From positions 3,050,671 through 3,114,670 of the forward strand of contig JAXLVB010000001.1 in NCBI GenBank assembly GCA_046329195.1: a stretch of 64,000 bases of DNA, written 5' to 3'. Below, piece by piece: positions 1 to 9,794 of the stretch; the stretch's first letter is position 1, and each line of letters starts with the position of its first letter. Below the pieces are notes generated by a model that was not told the DNA's origin, did not search any database, and was given only the letters and a program-made list of their open reading frames with translations. This DNA is from JAXLVB01 sp046329195. Its GTDB lineage: Bacteria; Bacteroidota; Bacteroidia; Cytophagales; Spirosomataceae. The position numbers were made by a program, and so were the translations under genes.

Positions 1-2100
1 AACGTTTATAAATACACCGCCAAAGGAAACTTAGTGGCCGTTATCTCTAACGGAACCGCTGTGCTGGGCTTAGGCGACATTGGTCCCGAAGCAGGCAAGC
101 CCGTGATGGAAGGAAAAGGTGTGTTATTTAAGATATATGCAGATATTGATGTGTTTGACATTGAACTCAACACCAAAGATGTAGATGAGTTTGTACGAAC
201 GGTCAAAATACTTGAGCCGACCTTTGGGGGGGTTAACTTAGAGGACATCGGAGCACCGGAGTGTTTTGAAATTGAGGAGCGCCTGCGCAAAGAACTCAAT
301 ATCCCCGTCATGCACGACGACCAGCACGGTACGGCCATTATTTCGGGTGCAGCCTTGTTGAATGCGCTCGAAATTGTGGGCAAAGACATTGCCCAAGCCA
401 AGTTTGTCGTATCAGGCGCAGGCGCTTCGGCTATTTCGTGCTCAAAACTCTACGTAGCTTTAGGTGCTCGCCCCGAAAACTTCGTAATGCTTGATTCTAA
501 GGGAGTTATCCGAGCTGACCGTGGTACATTGGACGAACGCAAAGGCATGTTTGCCACCACTCGTGACCTCAACACGCTCGAAGAAGCAATGGTCGGAGCC
601 GACGTCTTTATTGGCTTGTCAAAAGGCAATATCCTGAGCAAAGCGATGGTGCAAAGCATGGCTAAAGACGCCATTGTGTTTGCTATGGCCAACCCAACCC
701 CAGAAATCTCCTACGAAGAGGCCATTTCGGCCCGCCCAGACATCATCATGGCTACGGGTCGGAGCGACTACCCCAACCAAGTAAACAACGTGTTGGGCTT
801 TCCGTATATTTTTAGAGGAGCATTAGACGTACGAGCTACCGAAATCAATGAAGCCATGAAACTGGCTGCGGTACGTGCCTTGGCTGCTTTAGCCAAAGAA
901 AACGTACCCGATATTGTGAATATGGCGTATGGCGAGAAAAACCTCAGCTTCGGGCGCACCTACATCATTCCGAAGCCCATGGACCCTCGTTTGCTTACTA
1001 CGGTTTCGCCAGCCGTAGCCAAAGCGGCCATGGACTCAGGCTTGGCTACCTATCCGATTACCAACTGGGAAGAATACGAACAAACCCTTGCCAAACGATT
1101 GGGTCTTGACAACCAGCTCACCAAGGCCATTGTCAATAAAGCCAAAGCGAATCCTAAAAAAGTAGTATTTGCCGACGCCGAAAACCTAACCGTACTCAAG
1201 GCTGTACAGCAAGTATGGGATGACGACATTGCAGAGCCGATTTTGTTGGGCAATAAAAGCCGGATCAAGGCTATTATCGAAGAGCATAACCTTGACTTAG
1301 AGGATGTTACGATTATAGACCCCAATTCGGTCGAAATGCAAGCAAAAGTAGAGAAGTTTGCAGAAGTATTCTTCGAAAAACGCAAACGTAAGGGTGTGAA
1401 TCGCTTTGAAGCCTCCAATGCCATGCGTCGTCGTAACTACTTTGGGGCCATGTTGGTCGAAACGGGCGAGGCTGACTGCCTGATTTCGGGTTTGACCCGT
1501 GCCTATCCCGAAACCATCCGCCCTGCTTTGCACATCATCGGGGTAGAGCAAGGCATCAAGAAGGTAGCCGGAACCTACATTCTGTTGACCAAAAAAGGAC
1601 CGCTGTTCTTGTCAGATACCACGGTCAATTTTAACCCAACCGCCGAAGAACTGGTAGAAATCACAGAACTGACGGCCAAAACGGCTGAGCGCCTCAACGT
1701 GAAGCCCCGCATTGCGCTCACTACCTACTCTAACTTTGGCTCTGCCTCTGGCGACGATGCCGCCAAAATGCGTGAAGCCGCCGCTATTTTGCAAAAGAAA
1801 CACCCCGAGTGGATTGTAGAAGGCGAGATGCAAGCGCACTTGGCCTTTAATACCGAGTTGGTCAAAGAGCAATATCCGTTCTCAAAACTGGCCGAAGAAG
1901 GAGCTAATGTATTGATTTTCCCTAACTTATCGGCAGCCAACGTGTCGTATAACTTATTGAAAGAAGTAGGGGAGTTGGAGTATATCGGGCCTATTCTGAT
2001 GGGTGTACGTAAGCCCGTACACGTATTGCAGTTGGGTAGTAGCGTTCGAGAAATCGTCAACATGGTGGCTATTGCCGTTGTAGAGGCACAGAGTAAGTAA
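1..2100 (+). CDS. maeB: NADP-dependent malic enzyme, long MaeB type (5' partial)
   Basis: Oxidative decarboxylation of malate to pyruvate with NADPH in the cytoplasm. The frame is already open at base 1, so the gene starts upstream and the C-terminal 699 residues are here; the GTG at 34 is an internal codon. Seen: the malic-enzyme core motif ISNGTAVLGLGDIG near residue 15, a dinucleotide-binding turn VSGAGAS near 136, and from about residue 400 a phosphotransacetylase-like domain. Known: this two-domain form is about 760 aa, so roughly 60 residues are missing; the phosphotransacetylase part is regulatory (acetyl-CoA sensing) in MaeB rather than catalytic. A strong hairpin terminator follows 28 bp after the stop, so it is transcriptionally separate from the next gene. 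Confidence 0.95.
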   Translation, partial: NVYKYTAKGNLVAVISNGTAVLGLGDIGPEAGKPVMEGKGVLFKIYADIDVFDIELNTKDVDEFVRTVKILEPTFGGVNLEDIGAPECFEIEERLRKELNIPVMHDDQHGTAIISGAALLNALEIVGKDIAQAKFVVSGAGASAISCSKLYVALGARPENFVMLDSKGVIRADRGTLDERKGMFATTRDLNTLEEAMVGADVFIGLSKGNILSKAMVQSMAKDAIVFAMANPTPEISYEEAISARPDIIMATGRSDYPNQVNNVLGFPYIFRGALDVRATEINEAMKLAAVRALAALAKENVPDIVNMAYGEKNLSFGRTYIIPKPMDPRLLTTVSPAVAKAAMDSGLATYPITNWEEYEQTLAKRLGLDNQLTKAIVNKAKANPKKVVFADAENLTVLKAVQQVWDDDIAEPILLGNKSRIKAIIEEHNLDLEDVTIIDPNSVEMQAKVEKFAEVFFEKRKRKGVNRFEASNAMRRRNYFGAMLVETGEADCLISGLTRAYPETIRPALHIIGVEQGIKKVAGTYILLTKKGPLFLSDTTVNFNPTAEELVEITELTAKTAERLNVKPRIALTTYSNFGSASGDDAAKMREAAAILQKKHPEWIVEGEMQAHLAFNTELVKEQYPFSKLAEEGANVLIFPNLSAANVSYNLLKEVGELEYIGPILMGVRKPVHVLQLGSSVREIVNMVAIAVVEAQSK

Positions 2101-2128
2101 GCAAAATAATAGACTACTAGATAGGTTG

Positions 2129-2165
2129 AGCCGCAAGAGTGATAGCACTTTTGCGGCTTTTTTTT
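2129..2165 (+). terminator. Intrinsic terminator of maeB
   Basis: 13-bp stem (2129-2141 with 2146-2158, one G-U pair), 4-nt loop, followed by a run of T to 2165. Confidence 0.85.
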
Positions 2166-2240
2166 ATTCTTTCCTCCTATTGTATAATAAAAAAATCAGT
2201 ATATTGGTAAACGTTTTCCAAGAATCAATCCTACTTCAAA

Positions 2241-4175
2241 ATGAAACTTATTACAGCTTTCCTTCTCGGATTATGGGCTCTGCCAGTGATGGCTCAAGAT
2301 AAGGTGATAGAACCTAATGTTAAATTTGGCGAGGTTTCGTTAGATGAATTACAAATGAAATTCTATCCTAAAGATTCCACTGCTGAAGCTGTAGTCTTGT
2401 ACGAGAAGGGGGAGACAAATTTTCTGAGAAGTAACTGGTTATATACAATGAAATTTGTTTACCATAAACGTATCAAGATATTCAAAAAAGTAGGTCAAAA
2501 ACAGGGAGATATTCAAGTCTTTTTACGAAAAGACACTAAAGAAAATGAGAAAGTTTTAAATATTCAGGGCTTTACTTATAATGAGTATAACAATCAAATT
2601 ATTAAAGAACCACTTACTAGAGAAATGATTTTTGAAATAAATCTGTCAAAGCAAGTTAATGAAATTAAGTTTACTTTGCCTAATGTAAAAGATGGTTCAA
2701 TAATTGAGTATTCATATGAAGTTAAAACTCCTTTTAGTATATCACCAAATCCAAATACATGGTATTTTCAATCAGATATTCCTGTTTTATGGAGTGAATG
2801 CAAAATTAACATTCCCAGTTCTTTAAATTACCAAGTTTTACTAAATGGAAATTTAGATATTAACCAATCAAGGCAAGTAAAAGAAAAATTGAATCAATAT
2901 GAAACACAAGGAAGGTATGTAGTAAAAAATGCTCCAGCATTTAGAAGTGAGCCTTTTATATCTGCTGCTACAAATTATATTTCAAAAATCGATTTTGAAG
3001 TTTTATATGATGATAATTATTCAAATGATTACAAAAGCTTGAATTTATCACTACTCAGTGATGAATATTTTGGAATTAATTTAAGCAAAAATTCGTATTG
3101 GGAAAACTTGCCAGTAATGTTACAAAGTCAATATTATGATTCTTTGGCACAGGTACAAGCCGCATATAACTATATAAAATCAAATATGAAATGGTCAGGA
3201 GAGATGGGGATGTTCACTAATGATTTTCAAAAAACAATTAATGAACGCAAAGGAAATGCAGGTGAAATTAATTGGATGCTCATCTCTCTGCTTAGAGAAA
3301 TGGGTTTTGATGCAAATCCAGTAATATTGAGCACCCGTTCTCATGGTAGAATCGACCCTAATTTTGCCTTGATAAAAAGATTTAATTATGTAGTTGCGCA
3401 TTTGTTTATAAATGGCAAAAATTTGTTTTTGGACGCTACTGAGCCAAACCTCAAACTTGGTATGCTTCCTGTTCGATGTTTAAACCATATCGGATTTTTA
3501 GTAAAGCTAGAAGGAAGTCGTTTAGTTTCTTTGGAGCCTTTAGAGAAAGATATACGATTTACTAATGCCCAACTTAAAATAAATGCGGATGGGGAATTGA
3601 TTGGTACAATAACGAAAGCTTACGATGGTTATGCAGACTTGGCAATCAAAGATAAAATCAAAGAACTAGGGAAAGAGAAGTGGATGGAAGAGCTAAAGGC
3701 AGCTAAGCCATTTTGGCAAATAACCAAAAATCATGTTCCAGAAATCATAGACAGTTCAACACCTTTCCGTATTGAACATGAAGTAATCGTTACAGAAATG
3801 GTTACTTCATCTGGAGACTTACTGTATGTAAAGCCTATGCTCACAGAAGGAAGAAGCGAAAATCCATTCAAATCGTTAGATCGAAAATATCCAGTAGATT
3901 TTGCGTATCCAGCCGAAGAATCATTCACTGCAACTTATGAAATCCCAATAGGCTATAAAGTACTAGAACTCCCAAAAAGTAGCGTAGTCTCTTTGGCAAA
4001 TAATGGGGGGAAATTTTCGTATGCGTTGTCGGTTCAAGAAAATAAAATCAATTTAGTCAGTCGCCTGACTTTACGTAAAGCTGTGTATGAAGCCGAAGAA
4101 TATCAGTATTTACGTGATTTTTTTGATAAAATAGTTTCAAAACATAATGAATCTATTGTTCTTAAAAGAAATTAA
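2241..4175 (+). CDS. DUF3857 / transglutaminase-like exported protein, copy A (catalytic residues lost)
   Basis: 644 aa with a signal peptide ending around LPVMAQ (residue 19), so secreted or periplasmic. An N-terminal DUF3857 region (about 60-220) is followed by a transglutaminase-like fold (about 290-400). At the position where active members have G-D-C-K it reads GNAGEI, with Ala340 in place of the nucleophilic Cys; the usual His in FNHV is Tyr383; only the Asp (FLDAT) is kept. It is therefore probably a non-enzymatic binding fold. It is the first of three consecutive DUF3857 genes. Composition is very AT-rich (14 G/C in 3001-3060) compared with copy C (32 of 60 in 7321-7380), suggesting a different history or relaxed constraint. 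Role unknown; in Bacteroidota such proteins are envelope-associated. Confidence 0.85.
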   Translation: MKLITAFLLGLWALPVMAQDKVIEPNVKFGEVSLDELQMKFYPKDSTAEAVVLYEKGETNFLRSNWLYTMKFVYHKRIKIFKKVGQKQGDIQVFLRKDTKENEKVLNIQGFTYNEYNNQIIKEPLTREMIFEINLSKQVNEIKFTLPNVKDGSIIEYSYEVKTPFSISPNPNTWYFQSDIPVLWSECKINIPSSLNYQVLLNGNLDINQSRQVKEKLNQYETQGRYVVKNAPAFRSEPFISAATNYISKIDFEVLYDDNYSNDYKSLNLSLLSDEYFGINLSKNSYWENLPVMLQSQYYDSLAQVQAAYNYIKSNMKWSGEMGMFTNDFQKTINERKGNAGEINWMLISLLREMGFDANPVILSTRSHGRIDPNFALIKRFNYVVAHLFINGKNLFLDATEPNLKLGMLPVRCLNHIGFLVKLEGSRLVSLEPLEKDIRFTNAQLKINADGELIGTITKAYDGYADLAIKDKIKELGKEKWMEELKAAKPFWQITKNHVPEIIDSSTPFRIEHEVIVTEMVTSSGDLLYVKPMLTEGRSENPFKSLDRKYPVDFAYPAEESFTATYEIPIGYKVLELPKSSVVSLANNGGKFSYALSVQENKINLVSRLTLRKAVYEAEEYQYLRDFFDKIVSKHNESIVLKRN

Positions 4176-4225
4176 TTCGTACTGGACTAGAAATTAGTTG
4201 AATTGGTTAATTAAGTTGTACACAG

Positions 4226-4320
4226 AACCCCTTTCCCTAGCTCCCTTTCCCAACAGGGGAAAGGGACTTTAGAATCCCTCCCAGCAGGGGAGGGTTGGGC
4301 GACCGACGCTCGGTGGGGTG
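4226..4320. repeat. GC-rich palindromic intergenic repeat
   Basis: In the 259-bp gap between DUF3857 copies A and B. Two adjacent hairpins, 4242-4251 with 4257-4266 and 4276-4282 with 4288-4294, then a small palindrome ACCGA-cgc-TCGGT at about 4302-4314. It is much richer in G/C than its surroundings. The look is that of a dispersed intergenic repeat; no second full copy is visible in this window. Confidence 0.5.
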
Positions 4321-4434
4321 ATATAACCTTACTAACTAGTACAATTAGTTGCAAGTAGTATGCAGTATTCTTGCTATCAATCTGATAGCTTTTTTTTGGC
4401 TACGAATAAGAAGAATTGATGTAAATGTAATAAT

Positions 4435-6405
4435 ATGAGATGGTTATTAATTGGATTATTACTAGTACCATTTTTCACTGCAAGTGCACAGGAAACCCCT
4501 ATTGATACTAAAGTAAAATTTGGCGAGGTTTCGTTAGAAGATTTTCAAAAGAAAACCTTTGGAGATACCTTGGCTGATGCAGTAGTTCTTTTTGATTATG
4601 GCGAATGTGGATTTGAAGTACTAGATGGGGTGAGAAACCTAGTGTTCTACTATCACAAAAGAATAAAAATTTTGCGAAAGTCAGCTTTAGACAGAGCCAC
4701 ACTTCAGCTTTCTTATATTAAATCAGGCAAGAGCCAAACAGAATTACTTGAACACGTAAAAGGATTTACCTATAATCTTCAAAATGGGCAAGTTGTGAGA
4801 GAAAAACTCAGAAACGAGATGATTTTTGAAGAAAAACTCTCTAACGACATTGTTCAAACCAAATTCACATTGCCCAACGTAGTGGAGGGGAGTATTTTTG
4901 AGTATTCATACATTATTCATATCCCCTTTTCTATTTCAAATAATCCGCCCAGTTGGGCATTTCAAGGTGAATTACCTGTGGTTTGGAGTGAATTTAGGAT
5001 TTTGATTCCAGAGTGGTACACTTACAAGATTTTGTTAGGTGGTTATTTACCATTGCATATCAATCAAACTCAGCAAACAAATATTTGGTTGGGAAGTCAA
5101 TCTGCCTATGCGTATCGGCGGCGTTTTGTCGTGAAAGATGCTCCTCCTTTTAGAAATGAGCCATTTATCACGACTCCATCTGACTACATTTCAAAAATTG
5201 AATTTGAATTGGCCAGTGTAGGTATGCCAGGAAAAACACAAAACAACTATTCGTTGGATTATCCAACGTTAAATAAAACTTTGCTCGAAGAAGAAACATT
5301 TGGAGAAACTATCAAGAATACAGCATTTTTGAAAGACATCGCTATTAACCTCAAAAAAAATGCTTCGGATACGATAACACAGGTGAAAGCAGCGTATGAT
5401 TTTGTCAGAAGAACAGTCAAATGGAATAATGAATTCGGCATTTTTACAGATTTCTTGCAAAAAGTAGTAGAACGCCAAAAGGGTGATGTTGGAGACATAA
5501 ACCTACTGTTAGTTGCGTTACTACGAGAAATGGGTTTTGATGCAAATCCAGTACTATTGAGCACTAGGCTACATGGTAAAGTTGATGAGTCGAATGCGAT
5601 CTTAAAGCGGTTTAATTATGTGGTTGCTCATATCGTGATGGCCGGGAAAGACTTGCTATTGGATGCTAGCGATGAACATCTAAAAATGGGAGTTTTACCC
5701 CCATACTGTCTCAACCACATCGGTTTCTTGGTACACCCCACAACCCATCGGTTTGTATCATTAGAGCCTACCGAAAAAGATATTGAGTACAAGAAAGGTG
5801 ATTTTAGCCTAAACGAAGCAGGGGAGTTGACAGGAACTTTTATGAAATCGTATGGAGGATATAGCGATTGGAGTATCAAAAAGATTCTTAAAAACGAGGG
5901 GAAAGACAAATTTATAGAAGGTTTCAAGAAAGCTAAACCGACCTGGACTATCACCAAAATGGAGTTTGCGAACACCAACGAGTTAGATAAATCCACTACG
6001 GCTACTTACCAAGTTAGTATTAATGATTACGTGACCAAAGTGGGTAATATCCTTTATCTGAAACCCATGCTCTCAGAAGGTCACAACGAAAACCCTTTCA
6101 AGGCGGCAGAACGTAACTTTCCGATTGATTTTGGCTATCAAATGGAAGAAACGTTTATGGCTACCTACGAATTGCCTACTGGCTACTCAATGGCAGAAGC
6201 TCCTAAAAACGTAGTAGTGAACCTCCCTAACGGAGGCGGGCGTTTTGCCTTTGTCGTATCAACTCAAGAGCAAAAAATTGTAGTTAACAGTAGAATCCAG
6301 CTCAAAAAAGCGCTCTATGCAGCCGAAGATTATGGAGCATTGCGGGAGTTTTTTGATAAAATTGTAGAAAAACATAACCAACAGATTGTCTTGAAAAAGC
6401 TATGA
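4435..6405 (+). CDS. DUF3857 / transglutaminase-like exported protein, copy B (catalytic residues lost)
   Basis: 656 aa paralogue of the preceding gene, same order: signal peptide (to about SAQ, residue 19), DUF3857, transglutaminase-like fold. The Cys position reads GDVGDI (Val352) and the His position is Tyr395 (FNYV), Asp kept in LLDAS, so it is also predicted to be inactive. Protein similarity to copy A runs end to end, and two stretches are nearly identical at DNA level (5525-5564 against 3295-3334, one mismatch in 40). The stop codon overlaps the start of copy C as ATGA, so B and C are translationally coupled. The AT bias is milder than in copy A. Confidence 0.87.
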   Translation: MRWLLIGLLLVPFFTASAQETPIDTKVKFGEVSLEDFQKKTFGDTLADAVVLFDYGECGFEVLDGVRNLVFYYHKRIKILRKSALDRATLQLSYIKSGKSQTELLEHVKGFTYNLQNGQVVREKLRNEMIFEEKLSNDIVQTKFTLPNVVEGSIFEYSYIIHIPFSISNNPPSWAFQGELPVVWSEFRILIPEWYTYKILLGGYLPLHINQTQQTNIWLGSQSAYAYRRRFVVKDAPPFRNEPFITTPSDYISKIEFELASVGMPGKTQNNYSLDYPTLNKTLLEEETFGETIKNTAFLKDIAINLKKNASDTITQVKAAYDFVRRTVKWNNEFGIFTDFLQKVVERQKGDVGDINLLLVALLREMGFDANPVLLSTRLHGKVDESNAILKRFNYVVAHIVMAGKDLLLDASDEHLKMGVLPPYCLNHIGFLVHPTTHRFVSLEPTEKDIEYKKGDFSLNEAGELTGTFMKSYGGYSDWSIKKILKNEGKDKFIEGFKKAKPTWTITKMEFANTNELDKSTTATYQVSINDYVTKVGNILYLKPMLSEGHNENPFKAAERNFPIDFGYQMEETFMATYELPTGYSMAEAPKNVVVNLPNGGGRFAFVVSTQEQKIVVNSRIQLKKALYAAEDYGALREFFDKIVEKHNQQIVLKKL

Positions 6406-8300
6406 AAGCTCAAATCATATTCTTATGGCTGGTAGGAGTAGTTAAGATACAGGCACAAGACTTTTCAATAGCTACCATCCCCGCTGAGTTGCGTGAAAGC
6501 GCCCACGCCGTGGTGCGTAGTCATGAAACCCAATTTATTATCAAAAACGCTGGTCAAGCCGTTACGAAGGTAAAAGGCACCATCTCGATTTTGGACGAAA
6601 AAGGAGATACCCATGCCCTGCTGTACTTGGCCTATGATAAGTTTACCAAGATAAATGACTTGGAAGCCCGGGTCTATGACGCCAACGGTAAGCAATTAAA
6701 AAAACTCAAAAAAGCGGATATTGAAAACATCAATACTTCGGGAAGTGGCATCGGCGATAGTTTTGTGAAAGTAGCCTCAATTGCCTATCCAGTGTACCCC
6801 TACACAGTAAGTTATTCGTATGAATATACCACCAAAAACATGATGTTTTACCCAGCATGGGAAGCTATCGCCGACAACGCTGAAGGAACCTCTGTAGAGC
6901 AGGCGTCGTTTGTGGTATCGGTGCCAAGTAATCTGAAGCTTCGATACAAAGAGCAGAAAATTCCGGCTAATGCCCTTCAGGTAGTAACCGGAGAACCTAC
7001 GCTTTATACTTGGAAAGTGACAAACCTAAAAGCACTCAAGCGAACCGACTATAGCCCTTCACCGCAAGAGGAAATGCCTACGGTTTTTACAGGGCCTACT
7101 GATTTTGAGGTAGATGATTACAGTGGCAAACTCAATAGCTGGACCGATGTGGGGCGGTTTTATGCCATGCTCAACAAAGATCGAGACGCCTTGCCCAAAG
7201 AGCTGATTGATAAAATTAAAAATCTCACTCAGGCCGAACCGACCGAAATAGGCAAAATCCGTAAAGTATATGAATATGTACAAGCCAATACTCGCTACGT
7301 GAGTATCCAATTGGGCATAGGCGGCTGGCAGTCTATCAAAGCCGAAGAAGTAGCCGAAAAAGGCTATGGCGACTGCAAAGCACTGACTAACTTTACAATT
7401 GCCTTGCTCAAACAAGTGGGGATAAAAGCTTACCCAGCTTTGGTCAAAGCTGGTGATGAGGCACCAGATATTCCTGTCGATTTTCCATCGTTTCAGTTCA
7501 ACCACGTAATTGCTTGTGTGCCTTTGGCAAAAGATACGGTTTGGCTCGAATGCACCAGCCAACACGACCCCGTAGGGTATTTAGGGAGCTTTACCGATGC
7601 CCGCCATGTGATATTGGCTATGGACAACAGCGGCGCTATTGTCACAACCCCTACGTATTCGCATACGGATAACCAGCAAATCAGAAAAGCTACCATTTTG
7701 CTCAATGAAAACGCCGAGGCTACTGCTGAAGTACAAACCACTTATTCGGGTCAGCAGCAAGAAACGATTTCGGAAGTGGTGAGAAGTTTGAGTAATGAAG
7801 ACCAAAAAAAGTGGCTCAATAATCGCCTAACCTTAGCCAGTTTTGAAGTAAAACAGTTTTCATTTCGAGAACAGGGCAACAATGTACCCTCTGTTACCGA
7901 AAAACTTCAAATTTTACTGCGAAATGCTTTTACTAAAAGTGGTACTCGGCTTTTTTTGACGCCCAATTTATTTAACAAAGCAGTGAATGTTCCCTTGCCA
8001 GATCTCAATCGAAAAGTAGATTTTGAAATGCCTTACAACTACCTTGATGTAGATAGTTTGGTGTTTCGGCTCCCCAAAGGTTATCAGCCCGAATACCTAC
8101 CCGAACCTGTCGTGATGAAGGCACAATTTGGCAGTTATCAGAGTTCGGTCACCTTGCAGGGAGATATGCTTATATATTGGCGAAGAGTTACCATGAATAA
8201 AGGTCGCTATGCACCAGCCTTATTTAACGAATGGGTAGATTATCGAAAAAAGATAGTAAAAATTGATAAAAACCAAGCGGTTTTAGTCTTTAAACTTTAG
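6402..8300 (+). CDS. DUF3857 / transglutaminase-domain exported protein, copy C (catalytic triad present)
   Basis: 632 aa, signal peptide ending near KIQAQ (residue 19). DUF3857 domain, then a transglutaminase-like core in which the triad can be read: Cys325 in YGDCKAL, His368 in FNHVIA and the Asp region after VWLECTSQHD. It thus looks enzymatically competent, unlike the two genes before it. The start overlaps the copy B stop by 4 bp and the next gene begins 3 bp after its stop, giving a tight operon B-C-methyltransferase. Substrate unknown: bacterial members of this fold act as peptidases or cross-linking enzymes in the envelope. Confidence 0.88.
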   Translation: MKAQIIFLWLVGVVKIQAQDFSIATIPAELRESAHAVVRSHETQFIIKNAGQAVTKVKGTISILDEKGDTHALLYLAYDKFTKINDLEARVYDANGKQLKKLKKADIENINTSGSGIGDSFVKVASIAYPVYPYTVSYSYEYTTKNMMFYPAWEAIADNAEGTSVEQASFVVSVPSNLKLRYKEQKIPANALQVVTGEPTLYTWKVTNLKALKRTDYSPSPQEEMPTVFTGPTDFEVDDYSGKLNSWTDVGRFYAMLNKDRDALPKELIDKIKNLTQAEPTEIGKIRKVYEYVQANTRYVSIQLGIGGWQSIKAEEVAEKGYGDCKALTNFTIALLKQVGIKAYPALVKAGDEAPDIPVDFPSFQFNHVIACVPLAKDTVWLECTSQHDPVGYLGSFTDARHVILAMDNSGAIVTTPTYSHTDNQQIRKATILLNENAEATAEVQTTYSGQQQETISEVVRSLSNEDQKKWLNNRLTLASFEVKQFSFREQGNNVPSVTEKLQILLRNAFTKSGTRLFLTPNLFNKAVNVPLPDLNRKVDFEMPYNYLDVDSLVFRLPKGYQPEYLPEPVVMKAQFGSYQSSVTLQGDMLIYWRRVTMNKGRYAPALFNEWVDYRKKIVKIDKNQAVLVFKL

Positions 8301-8302
8301 TA

Positions 8303-9043
8303 ATGAAAGACAATTTTTCAACCCAAGCCAAATTATACGCCCAGTTTCGGCCTACGTATCCTCAGACACTCTATGATTTTGTGTTGGAGGGGCTGCACTC
8401 GCACGACTTGGCGTGGGACTGTGCCACTGGCAATGGACAAGTGGCTGTAGTGTTGGCGGGTCATTTTGCGGCCGTAAAAGCCACCGACATTAGTCAAAAA
8501 CAATTAGACGAGGCTAAACCTGCTCCTACTATTGAATACTTGATTTCCTCGGCAGAACAAACGCCTTTTCCTGACCAATGCTTCGACCTCATCACGGTGG
8601 GTCAAGCGTTACATTGGTTTGATTTTGAGCGATTTAATCAAGAAGTTCGTCGCATTGCTAAACCCCATGCTACTATAGCGGTATGGGGATATTCGCTATT
8701 GAGTATATCTCCAGAGATAGACCCTGTGGTCAATCATTTTTACCGTGAAATTGTAGGTCCTTACTGGGACCCTGAGCGTCGGCATACCGAAGACCATTAC
8801 GCCCAGATTCCGTTTCCGTATCAGGATGTAGAAGAGAAGATTTTCCCGATGCAAACACAATGGAACTTTGAGCAACTGATCGGTTATTTCCGTACATGGT
8901 CGAGCGTACAGAAATACATCAAACTGAATGGAAATGACCCTGTTGAAGTACTAAGCGAAACCTTGCAGCCACTTTGGGGAGAACCACAAACCCTACGAAC
9001 CATCACGTTTCCGGTGTTTGTAAAAAAGGGAAAGGTACTATAA
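8303..9043 (+). CDS. Class I SAM-dependent methyltransferase
   Basis: 246 aa cytoplasmic methyltransferase. SAM-binding motif I is DCATGNGQ (about residues 40-47), motif II TDIS, and a post-motif LITVGQALHWFD typical of the UbiE/type-11 methyltransferase group. Similar proteins are often annotated as trans-aconitate- or 'Tgs'-like methyltransferases, but nothing here fixes the substrate. The start lies 3 bp after the DUF3857 copy C stop, so it is probably co-transcribed with the envelope proteins; whether it modifies one of them is unknown. Converges with bshB1, with 4 bp between stops and no obvious terminator. Confidence 0.85.
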   Translation: MKDNFSTQAKLYAQFRPTYPQTLYDFVLEGLHSHDLAWDCATGNGQVAVVLAGHFAAVKATDISQKQLDEAKPAPTIEYLISSAEQTPFPDQCFDLITVGQALHWFDFERFNQEVRRIAKPHATIAVWGYSLLSISPEIDPVVNHFYREIVGPYWDPERRHTEDHYAQIPFPYQDVEEKIFPMQTQWNFEQLIGYFRTWSSVQKYIKLNGNDPVEVLSETLQPLWGEPQTLRTITFPVFVKKGKVL

Positions 9044-9047
9044 CCAC

Positions 9048-9767
9048 CTACCTCAACGCAAACAAATCGTTGACTCCTAGCTGGCGGTAAGAGGTAAAAC
9101 CTTCGCCATAAATAGCCCCAATTTGGTGGCCAAATTCTTGAGCACGAGCCCTGAGAAAATCTAAAAACTCTGGAGAAGACAAGTACGAAGCAGGCTCTGT
9201 GCTGGTAGGATCGTAAAACTGACTACGATAAGCTCGAATAGCCTGTTCTTTCAAATTCCAATACGGCGTAATATCTACTATAAAATCAGGCTTAACATAG
9301 CGGTCTTGAATGTAATGGTACACCCACTTGGGTCGCCAAGCAGGCTGTTCAGTACCATCGGCTTCGTAGGTTTTTATCATCCGAAGACCTGACAAAAAAC
9401 ACGCATCATTGGCCAACTGGGCAGCTTTAGGATGGTCCAGATGGCGGTCATCAATGGCATTGGCCAATACAATTTCGGGCTGGTACCGCCGAATCGCTTG
9501 CACTACCTTGAGTTGATGTTCTTCGTCGTTTTTGAAGAATCCATCTCGAAACCCCAAGTTTTCTAACACATGAATCCCTAAAATCTGCGCTGCATCAGCC
9601 GCTTCTTTTGCCCTGATTTCAGGGGTGCCTCGGGTGCCTAATTCACCTCTCGTAAAATCCACAATACCCACTTTACGCCCTTTGGCAATTTGAAGAGCAA
9701 GAGTGCCCCCAACCGACATTTCGGCGTCGTCGGGGTGAGCAGCTAAGGCAAGGATGTCGAGTTTCAA
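9048..9767 (-). CDS. bshB1: N-acetyl-alpha-D-glucosaminyl L-malate deacetylase, bacillithiol synthesis
   Basis: 239 aa, PIG-L/LmbE family. Removes the acetyl group from GlcNAc-malate, the second step of bacillithiol synthesis. Zinc ligands are in AAHPDDAE (His11, Asp14) and in DDRHLDHPKA near residue 113; the C-terminal part (SQFYDP, YGEGF) follows the BshB1 subgroup rather than mycothiol or general PIG-L deacetylases. The start is TTG at 9767: no ATG or GTG is seen in frame upstream, and the N-terminus MKLDILALAAHPDD aligns with the family. Lies 27 bp after the M23 peptidase gene on the same strand. bshA and bshC are not in the window. Confidence 0.92.
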   Translation of the reverse strand: MKLDILALAAHPDDAEMSVGGTLALQIAKGRKVGIVDFTRGELGTRGTPEIRAKEAADAAQILGIHVLENLGFRDGFFKNDEEHQLKVVQAIRRYQPEIVLANAIDDRHLDHPKAAQLANDACFLSGLRMIKTYEADGTEQPAWRPKWVYHYIQDRYVKPDFIVDITPYWNLKEQAIRAYRSQFYDPTSTEPASYLSSPEFLDFLRARAQEFGHQIGAIYGEGFTSYRQLGVNDLFALR

Positions 9768-9794
9768 AACAATTAAAACTAGAAGGTGGTTGGA

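Noticed and set aside
34..2100. A start codon for maeB at 34
   Set aside because: The frame is open from base 1 with family-matching residues before this GTG, so the gene is simply cut by the window edge.
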